From an uncultured Pelagibacteraceae bacterium (GTDB taxonomy: Bacteria; Pseudomonadota; Alphaproteobacteria; Pelagibacterales; Pelagibacteraceae): DNA of 64,000 nt. Positions 57,998-64,000 of this stretch are shown here, in pieces. Location: contig CACALX010000005.1 in assembly GCA_902533445.1 (NCBI GenBank), forward strand, positions 40,939-104,938. The letters are read 5' to 3'. Within the stretch, counting starts at the first letter, position 1. Each line of letters opens with the position of its first letter. The notes beneath the pieces were generated by a model. The model made no database searches, was not told the DNA's origin, and saw only the letters and a program-made list of their open reading frames with translations. Both the position numbers and the translations under genes were made by a program.

Positions 57998-58678
57998 ATG
58001 AAAAAATTTTATTTTATTCTTATATTATTTTTAATTACTTTTAACTCAAACGCACATGTTGGTCATTATAATAACTTCAAAAAAATTGAACTTGAAATCT
58101 TAAGAAATAATGAAGTTATAGGATATAATAATTATTCTTTTTCTAGGAAAGACAATGAAACAACTGTAAATAATAAATATAAATTTACGGTAAAACTACT
58201 TGGAGCAACTATTTTTGAAGTAAAAGGTTTTGGAGAAGAAAAATATTTAGGAGATAATTTAATTTCCTTTAAATCTAAAACACGTCAGAATAAAAAAGAA
58301 AAATTTGTAAATTTAATATTTAATAATCAAACTAATAAATTCGATATTCAAGGATCCTCTTTTTCTGGTGAAGCTTCTTTGAAAAATACAATTGGAAATT
58401 GGTGGAGCCATAAATTATTACAGGCAGAAAGCCAAATTAGTCCTATTTCTGGAAGCATAAAAGAACAACTAGTTACATTTATCGGTAAGGAAAAAATCAC
58501 TATCAATGGAAAAGAATTTGAAACTGATCATTTTAAACTCACTTCTAAAGATATGAAACTCCCAGAAGACAAAAGATTAAATTTTAATATTTGGCTTGAT
58601 AAAAAAACTTCGGTAATTGTTAAAGTTACCTATGAGAGAATGGGTAGTTGGGAGTATAGGATTAAAAATATTGAGTAA
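57998..58678 (+). CDS. Exported DUF6134-like protein
   Basis: A 226-residue protein with a clear signal peptide (KKFYFILILFLITFNSNA). The mature part is beta-rich and alternates polar and hydrophobic residues (YNNYSFSRKDNETTVNNKYKF, NFNIWLDKKTSVIVKVTYERMGSWEYRI), the pattern of the DUF6134 family of periplasmic proteins of unknown role. No catalytic motif is evident. A GNWWSHKLL segment is the most distinctive part. It ends two bases before the stop of the converging oxidoreductase gene. Confidence 0.72.
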   Translation: MKKFYFILILFLITFNSNAHVGHYNNFKKIELEILRNNEVIGYNNYSFSRKDNETTVNNKYKFTVKLLGATIFEVKGFGEEKYLGDNLISFKSKTRQNKKEKFVNLIFNNQTNKFDIQGSSFSGEASLKNTIGNWWSHKLLQAESQISPISGSIKEQLVTFIGKEKITINGKEFETDHFKLTSKDMKLPEDKRLNFNIWLDKKTSVIVKVTYERMGSWEYRIKNIE

Positions 58679-58680
58679 TT

Positions 58681-59652
58681 TTATCTGCTTATTTTCTTAA
58701 AAAGATCATTAGCACTTATCCATCCTGCTTCTAATCTGGGTCCAACAAACCAATCAGCACAAACACCTAAATTAATTTTTGAATTCCAATAACTTTTTAT
58801 TTTTAAAGGTTTTGAATTTGATGAATACATCCATCCATGATTTAGAGAAAAAAGGATTTTGCTTTTTTTAATACCAGTAAGATCAAAAAATTTATTAATT
58901 AAAATTTTTGAATTAAAATCTTTATTTTCTTTATTTTTTAAAATTTTTTTATTTGCCCATATTGCGGTACTTTGAAGTGTCCAAAATTCATAAATACTTT
59001 TAAATCTTAACTTGCTGTTTTCTCTAGCAGCCCAACCTAAAATTTGGTCATCAAACAAAAAACTACTTATATTTTTTTTTGTTTTTTTAATTTTTATCAT
59101 GACTGTAATATTTGCATCCATTTTTAATTTTTTTTTAATAAACGAATGATTAATAAATTTTTTTGCTAATTTATGTAATTGAGGATATGGGCAAGTTAAA
59201 ATTAGATTATCATAAAATTTATTCTCACCATCAGAAAAGGTAAGTTTCCATTTGTTTTTGTTGTAATCAATTTTTTTTAATTCTTTTTGAAAATTACAAT
59301 TAATTTTTTTTAATAAATACTTACTAATATCGTTATTACCTTGCCTGCCAATTATTTTTTGATGGTTTTTATTTTCTTTTATCTTTTTATTTTGAAAAAT
59401 ATGTTGGCCCTTCCAATTTTTTAATATTTTTTTTGCTATTAGTTTTGTTGTAAATTTTTTAAACTCAGTACTCTTAGGGGAAATATATTGAACACCATGA
59501 TCAAAGCCTATTTTTTTATCTAACCTTTTAAATGACGATCTCCCACCAGGACCTCTTGCTTTGTCATAGAGATCTACAGAATGTGTTTTATTTAATAAAT
59601 TTGAAATTGTAGCACCAGATATTCCTGATCCAATCACACAGTAAGTGCTCAT
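58681..59652 (-). CDS. FAD/NAD(P)-binding amine-oxidase-like protein (renalase-like)
   Basis: A 323-residue flavoprotein. The N-terminus YCVIGSGISGATISNLL plus DKARGPGGRSSFKRLDKKIGFDHGVQYISP is the signature of the COG3380 renalase-like group (GGR and DxGaQyf motif). The C-terminus NLGVCADWFVGPRLEAGWISANDL is the matching FAD block. The substrate is unknown. It overlaps pmbA by ATGA, so it is the third gene of a tldD-pmbA-oxidoreductase run. Confidence 0.85.
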   Translation of the reverse strand: MSTYCVIGSGISGATISNLLNKTHSVDLYDKARGPGGRSSFKRLDKKIGFDHGVQYISPKSTEFKKFTTKLIAKKILKNWKGQHIFQNKKIKENKNHQKIIGRQGNNDISKYLLKKINCNFQKELKKIDYNKNKWKLTFSDGENKFYDNLILTCPYPQLHKLAKKFINHSFIKKKLKMDANITVMIKIKKTKKNISSFLFDDQILGWAARENSKLRFKSIYEFWTLQSTAIWANKKILKNKENKDFNSKILINKFFDLTGIKKSKILFSLNHGWMYSSNSKPLKIKSYWNSKINLGVCADWFVGPRLEAGWISANDLFKKISR

Positions 59653-60965
59653 TTACCTGCAACTGTCATTCCCTCTATCATCATAGTTGGTGAGTTGATA
59701 GAATATTCAAAATCTAAATCACTAGCTAAAGTTATATTTTTGAACATATCTTTAAAATTTCCTGCAATTGTTATCTCATTTACTGGAAATTTGAATTCAC
59801 CATTTTCAATTAAGAAACCTGTTGCACCTACTGAATAATCTCCTGTAACCAAATTACTTCCATGGCCAATTGTTTCTGTTACATAAATGTGTTTTGAGTT
59901 ACTTTTTAACAAATCTTCGAAACTAATGTTCCCATTATCAAAATATAAATTTGTTGTACCACCAGATCTTCCATTTGATTTTAAGTTAAGTTTTTTTCCA
60001 TTGTACGTATCGATTAGATAATTTTTTAAGATACCGTTTTGTACAAGATTTAAAGTATCTGATTTTACTCCCTCTGAATCAAAAATTTGAGATCCAACAC
60101 CTTTATTTATATCTGGTTTATCAATGATGTTTATTGTTTCTGTAAATATTTGTTCATTAATTTTATCTTTAAGAAAAGATGTTCCTCTAGAAATCGCAGA
60201 TGAAGATATGGCCCCTGCAAACGCACCTAACATTCCTTTAGCTATCCTTTTGTCAAATATAATGCTTATTTTTTCACTTCCAATTTTATTTGGGCTTAAT
60301 TTTTTTATGGTTTGTTCAGAAGCTTTTTGACCAAGTTCTTTTGCGCCCTTAATGTCTGATAAATGACGTTTGCTTGTAAATTCATAGTCTCTTTCCATAC
60401 TATTTTCATCTTTAGCAACAGTAACGCAAGATGCGCTAAATGAAGATGATTTGTACCCTTCACAAAATCCATCACTATTTGCTAAAATAAAGTTAGATTT
60501 ATTTTCAGTAAAACTAGATTCTGTATTTATGATTTTTTCTTCTGAAGATGCAGCGCTCTCAAGCTCTTTCAAATATTCAATTTTTTTTTCATTATCAAAG
60601 TGTGTTTCATCATATAAATTTAAATTTTTAATTTTTTTAGCTAAAAGATCTTTATCTGGTAAAGAATTAAATTCATCTTCAGGAGTATTTTTGGTTGTTT
60701 CAAAACATTTTTCTATTAATGTTTTAATATTATCATCTAATAAGTTTGACGAAGAAATTGATGATCTTTTTTTTCCCAAATAAGTCTCAATGCTTATTGC
60801 TAATCCATCAGATCTATTAGACTCGTCTAAAGTATTATTTCTAAAATTTACAGTTTCAGAGATTGAATGAGCTACTGTTACACTTGATCCAGTTGCACCT
60901 AACTTTTTAGCTAAATCTAAGCAATATGATGCTTTTGATCTCAAATATTCTTGATCCTTAACCAT
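59649..60965 (-). CDS. pmbA: Metalloprotease partner PmbA/TldE
   Basis: A 438-residue subunit of the TldD/TldE heterodimer that degrades unfolded or modified peptides. It lacks the HExxxH zinc motif, as expected for TldE. Conserved parts: YDETHFDNEKKIEYLKELE, RGTSFLKDKIN, GVGSQIFDSEGV, SNGRSGGTTNLYFDNG and TIGHGSNLVTGDYSVGATGF. It starts three bases after the tldD stop, and the two are obligate partners. Confidence 0.93.
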   Translation of the reverse strand: MVKDQEYLRSKASYCLDLAKKLGATGSSVTVAHSISETVNFRNNTLDESNRSDGLAISIETYLGKKRSSISSSNLLDDNIKTLIEKCFETTKNTPEDEFNSLPDKDLLAKKIKNLNLYDETHFDNEKKIEYLKELESAASSEEKIINTESSFTENKSNFILANSDGFCEGYKSSSFSASCVTVAKDENSMERDYEFTSKRHLSDIKGAKELGQKASEQTIKKLSPNKIGSEKISIIFDKRIAKGMLGAFAGAISSSAISRGTSFLKDKINEQIFTETINIIDKPDINKGVGSQIFDSEGVKSDTLNLVQNGILKNYLIDTYNGKKLNLKSNGRSGGTTNLYFDNGNISFEDLLKSNSKHIYVTETIGHGSNLVTGDYSVGATGFLIENGEFKFPVNEITIAGNFKDMFKNITLASDLDFEYSINSPTMMIEGMTVAGK

Positions 60966-60968
60966 AAT

Positions 60969-62381
60969 TTAAAGTTTAGTTCCACCAACAGTCATTTTGT
61001 CTATTAAGATTGAAGGTTGGGCAACTCCAACTGGAACACCTTGTCCAGCTTTACCACAAGTTCCTATACCAGGATCTAACATCATATCGTTTCCAACCAT
61101 AGAAACTTCTTTTAAAATTGAAGGACCATCTCCTATTAATGTCGCTCCTTTTATCGGTGAGCCGATCTTACCATTATTAATTTCATATGCCTCAGTACAA
61201 TTAAATACAAATTTTCCAGATGTAATATCTACTTGTCCTCCTCCAAAACTTACTGCAAAAATTCCTTTGTCTACTGATTTAATCATTTCCTCTTGAGTTT
61301 GGTTTCCACTCAACATCATTGTATTTCTCATTCTTGGCAAAACAACGTGTCTATAATTTTCTCTTCTTCCTGAGCCAGTAGATTTGGTATTCATCAATCT
61401 AGCATTTAATCTATCTTGCATAAAATTCTTTAATATCCCATTTTCAATCAATACTGTTTTTTCTGTTGGTGTACCTTCATCATCAATAGTTAAGCTACCT
61501 CTTCTATTATCAATTGTTCCATCATCAACAATCGTAACTCCCTCACTGGCAACTTTTTGGCCCATAAGATCATGAAATGCAGAAGTTTTTTTTCTATTAA
61601 AGTCTCCCTCTAAACCATGTCCAATAGCTTCATGTATTAAAATCGCTGGCCACCCAGGTCCTAAAACAACTTTCATTTCTCCTGCTGGAGCAGGTTTACT
61701 ATCTAAATTTACTGAGGCAATTCTAAATGCTTCCTCACATACAGTTTTCCAATTGTCATTTTTTAGATATTCATCATAAGATTGTCTTCCTCCTATTCCA
61801 TAAACGCCAGTTTCTTTTCTTCCATTTTTTTCTAACATCACAGATACATTAAATCTAATTAATGGTCGGACATCAGTTAATACCTCACCACCTGATCTTA
61901 TAATCTCAATAGATTTTTGTTCACCTGCAAAACTCGTAGTAACTTGTTTTACAGATTGATCTTTTTTTCTTAGATACTCATTTACTTTATTTAATATTTC
62001 TAATTTCGAATTTAATGTTTTTTGCTCTATGGGATTAATATCCTGATAAAATTTTTTATTAGATCTTGAAATATCTTGATTATAAGTACCTTTCATAGAC
62101 TTCAGTGTAGATTTTAAATTTTCAGAAGATTTTTTTAATGAATCTTTTGATATTTCATTAGAGTGAGAATATGCAACAACCTCTCCAGTAATTGCTCTAA
62201 ATCCAAAACCTAAATCTGAACTATAGCTTGAGCTTTTAATTTTATTATCATCTAATAAAATAGATTCAGATTTAGTGTCCTCCAAATATAGCTCACCATC
62301 ATCACAATTTTGTAATGTATCAGATACTATTACATCGGCATCTTTCCTTGTTAAATCAGATTTGTCAAAAAAATTACTCAC
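60969..62381 (-). CDS. tldD: Metalloprotease TldD
   Basis: A 470-residue zinc protease, catalytic half of the TldD/E complex. The zinc motif is ILIHEAIGHGLEGDFNRKKTS near residue 252, and DDEGTPTEKTVLIENGILKNFMQDR and GTCGKAGQGVPVGVAQP are further hallmarks. The start codon is GTG at 62381; the ATG one base further out is out of frame and hits TGA at once. It is the first gene of its run; the 86-base gap to the divergent DCC gene holds the promoters. Confidence 0.96.
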   Translation of the reverse strand: MSNFFDKSDLTRKDADVIVSDTLQNCDDGELYLEDTKSESILLDDNKIKSSSYSSDLGFGFRAITGEVVAYSHSNEISKDSLKKSSENLKSTLKSMKGTYNQDISRSNKKFYQDINPIEQKTLNSKLEILNKVNEYLRKKDQSVKQVTTSFAGEQKSIEIIRSGGEVLTDVRPLIRFNVSVMLEKNGRKETGVYGIGGRQSYDEYLKNDNWKTVCEEAFRIASVNLDSKPAPAGEMKVVLGPGWPAILIHEAIGHGLEGDFNRKKTSAFHDLMGQKVASEGVTIVDDGTIDNRRGSLTIDDEGTPTEKTVLIENGILKNFMQDRLNARLMNTKSTGSGRRENYRHVVLPRMRNTMMLSGNQTQEEMIKSVDKGIFAVSFGGGQVDITSGKFVFNCTEAYEINNGKIGSPIKGATLIGDGPSILKEVSMVGNDMMLDPGIGTCGKAGQGVPVGVAQPSILIDKMTVGGTKL

Positions 62382-62467
62382 ATGGTTTAAATAGTGCTTT
62401 ATTATTAATTTTCAACTAATCATTTGGCGCATTTACATGCTTAATTTTGAAGTTAATATAAACTTCT

Positions 62468-62815
62468 ATGAAAGTTTATTTTAATAACTCTTGCAAAATT
62501 TGCAGATCAGAAATTAATATGTATAAAAAAGAAAACATTGAAGATATTGATTGGATAGATATTACGGATAACAAAGAAGCAGAAAAAGAAACTTCCAAAA
62601 ATGACAAAGAACTTTTAAGAAGATTGCACATTAAAGAAAACGATAAAATAATTGAAGGTGCAGAAGCTTTCCTTTATGTTTGGAAGAGAATACCAAAATA
62701 TAAATTTTTATATAGTTTTTTTAAACTTCCTATCATCTTTACAATTTTTAAATATGGATATGAAATAGTTGCGTACTTTTTGTATTTGAAAAATAAAAAA
62801 CAATTAAAAAATTAA
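62468..62815 (+). CDS. DCC-family (DUF393) thiol-disulfide oxidoreductase-like protein
   Basis: A 115-residue protein with the redox motif CKIC near residue 10 in VYFNNSCKICRSEINMYKK, followed by IDWIDITDN and EGAEAFLYVWKRIP, the standard DUF393 pattern (usually named after Asp-Cys-Cys; here the residue before the first Cys is Ser). A C-terminal hydrophobic segment is present. Function is unproven. It shares TTAA with the stop of the converging hypothetical gene. Confidence 0.85.
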   Translation: MKVYFNNSCKICRSEINMYKKENIEDIDWIDITDNKEAEKETSKNDKELLRRLHIKENDKIIEGAEAFLYVWKRIPKYKFLYSFFKLPIIFTIFKYGYEIVAYFLYLKNKKQLKN

Positions 62816-63105
62816 TTAAGAAAAAATATCAAAATTTGACTCAATAAAGACATTGAGAGGATAAACATAGTTAAAACTACTGAATACATAAGAGTAATAA
62901 TTTTATTTCTTTTTCTTCTTAATCTTACAAAATTTTTGTCATCCAAATCTGATATGTCTCTTTCTCCATCAACCTCATAATCATAACTCCATCTCCAAGT
63001 TGATTGTCCTAACCTTTCGTCTTGACTATTAAAATATCTGATCCAAGCAAGAATATAACTTAACAAAGCATACAAAATCATCATTGCAATTATTCCAAAA
63101 AACAT
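62812..63105 (-). CDS. Hypothetical small membrane protein
   Basis: A 97-residue protein with two hydrophobic helices, FFGIIAMMILYALLSYILAW at the N-terminus and IITLMYSVVLTMFILSMSLL near the C-terminus, and an acidic then basic loop between (SYDYEVDGERDISDLDD, then RLRRKRNK). I do not recognise a family. It lies 30 bases after the coiled-coil gene on the same strand, so the two may work together. Confidence 0.6.
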   Translation of the reverse strand: MFFGIIAMMILYALLSYILAWIRYFNSQDERLGQSTWRWSYDYEVDGERDISDLDDKNFVRLRRKRNKIITLMYSVVLTMFILSMSLLSQILIFFLN

Positions 63106-63135
63106 AACTAATAATACTTAAATTAAATGTAATTA

Positions 63136-64000
63136 TTAATTGTTATTTTTATCTCTTTTTCTTGCAATTAATTGGGTTAAAGAGTCCACCATCGTGTCCG
63201 AAGCTTTAAATATTTCATTATTTTTAAATTCGTGAGAGATGTTTTTTTCAGGATTAGTTTTGTCTTCAATAACTATACCTTCATCAGGAGAATTATTTTT
63301 AATATAAATTAATAATAACCATTCCTCGTCAGGAGCCTCGTCCCATTTAACAAATATCTCACCTGTTTCAAATCTTCTATCAATACATCGAAAAATAGAC
63401 ATGTGTCTTGTGATGTGTCTTTTATTTAATTGAAAAACTAAACTACTGGCACTCCTATAAAAGCTTTCAAGAGCAAATTCAATTTTTTGTCTTGCTAATG
63501 TATATTCTTTTTCTTTCCTTAATAATGTTTCCCTATCCTCATTACCTTGAATTTTAACACCTAATGCCTCTACTCTCTCTCTAATTTTTTGATCTCTTAT
63601 TATTCGATATTTTTCTTTTAATTTCTCAATTCTCTGTTGAAGTCCTGCGTAATCTTCTCTCTTTTCTTTTAATGATATTTTTTCTAGTTTTTCTAATTCT
63701 TTAACTTCTCTTACTCTAAATTTTTCAATCTGCTTTTCTAATTTTAATTGTTGTAAAAATTTCTTTTGCTTTTCAGCTTGTTCAATTCTTAATAAAGCCT
63801 GTTCTTTTCGCAGGAATAATTTAATTTCTTTTGTTCTTTGTTTTTCTAATCTAATCTCTTCCTTTAATACCTGTTCATTAAGCTTTAATTTTAATTCTTG
63901 TTCCTTCTGCTTCTCATGCTGTAAGGCTAGTTTTTCCTGTCTTTCTCGCTCTTGTTTTTCAAGTTTTATTCTTCTCTGCTCATCTTTTTTAAGAGTTTTA
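63136..64000 (-). CDS. Long coiled-coil protein, C-terminal part (5' end outside window)
   Basis: The frame is open without a stop from the TAA at 63136 to the right edge, giving at least 287 residues; its start lies beyond 64000. The first 200 or so visible residues are almost wholly Glu, Lys, Gln, Arg and Leu (QEKLALQHEKQKEQELKLKL and similar), a long charged helix or coiled coil. After RRFETGEIFVKWDEAPDEEW comes a compact C-terminal domain of about 75 residues that ends SLTQLIARKRDKNNN. An internal Met at 63402 is not the real start: the helix continues in frame above it. No family recognised; a structural or membrane-tethering role is only a guess. Confidence 0.8.
   Translation of the reverse strand, partial: KTLKKDEQRRIKLEKQERERQEKLALQHEKQKEQELKLKLNEQVLKEEIRLEKQRTKEIKLFLRKEQALLRIEQAEKQKKFLQQLKLEKQIEKFRVREVKELEKLEKISLKEKREDYAGLQQRIEKLKEKYRIIRDQKIRERVEALGVKIQGNEDRETLLRKEKEYTLARQKIEFALESFYRSASSLVFQLNKRHITRHMSIFRCIDRRFETGEIFVKWDEAPDEEWLLLIYIKNNSPDEGIVIEDKTNPEKNISHEFKNNEIFKASDTMVDSLTQLIARKRDKNNN

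Noticed and set aside
63136..63402. Separate 88-residue gene starting at the ATG at 63402
   Set aside because: The frame is open from there to the window edge and codes for one continuous coiled coil, so this ATG is internal.
63403..64000. Repeat array suggested by recurring ttctttt/tttaatt words
   Set aside because: The repetition follows from Glu/Lys/Leu codons of a coiled coil; no fixed period or identical spacers, so neither CRISPR nor tandem repeat.

Overview
The window is a dense, very AT-rich stretch of chromosome. It looks like the SAR11 clade (Candidatus Pelagibacter) of marine Alphaproteobacteria. The evidence is alphaproteobacterial gene order (mutY-dciA-dsbA-smc, atpI-B-E-b'-b, coxB-coxA-ctaB-ctaG-coxC-surf1), a CcrM cell-cycle methyltransferase, a retinal-synthesis cassette (crtI-crtB-crtY-blh), very short or negative intergenic distances, and Lys/Asn/Ile-rich proteins. 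The species was assigned from gene content alone; no search was run.

Layout. 1-10.9 kb: end of pth, ychF, the bc1 complex (petABC), trmL, hemF, greA, a CCA-adding enzyme directly behind tRNA-Gln, ispE, a TPR protein, a uracil-DNA glycosylase and rnhB. 10.9-20.2 kb: ccrM with a cluster of GANTC sites upstream, an FAD monooxygenase, mutY/dciA/dsbA, a short SMC in which I see no hinge domain, and the F0 half of ATP synthase. 20.2-26.9 kb: crtIBY-blh for retinal, then ispH-thrB-rnhA. 26.9-34.3 kb (minus strand): the cytochrome c oxidase operon with its assembly factors, including a 41-residue membrane protein, followed by surf1, thrC and a peroxiredoxin. 34.3-43.6 kb: rsmE, a haloacid dehalogenase, pirin, quinone oxidoreductase, ubiA and a lipid A block (msbA-waaA-lpxK-lpxL). 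43.6-52 kb: purD, rsmD, a short pgi, a lipoprotein, lspA, ileS, ribF and a HAD phosphatase. 52-64 kb: groESL behind a heat-shock-type promoter, a sulfotransferase-like gene, a 431-base spacer with a hairpin terminator and a small basic ORF, typA, membrane and periplasmic proteins, tldD/pmbA, and a long coiled-coil protein that runs off the right edge.

How the genes fit together. Much of the window is energy conversion: complex III, complex IV and its heme and copper assembly factors, ATP synthase F0, heme synthesis (hemF), quinone prenylation (ubiA) and retinal synthesis for a rhodopsin whose opsin gene is not in the window. Gene packing is extreme. Same-strand neighbours usually overlap by ATGA or TAATG, and six of eleven convergent pairs share a four-base palindromic stop. 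I saw no mobile element, CRISPR array, rRNA or phage gene. The points most worth a second look are the apparently hinge-less SMC, the ccrM upstream region, the 55.05-55.48 kb spacer, the uracil-DNA glycosylase with altered motifs, the tRNA/cca junction and the coiled-coil protein at the right edge.
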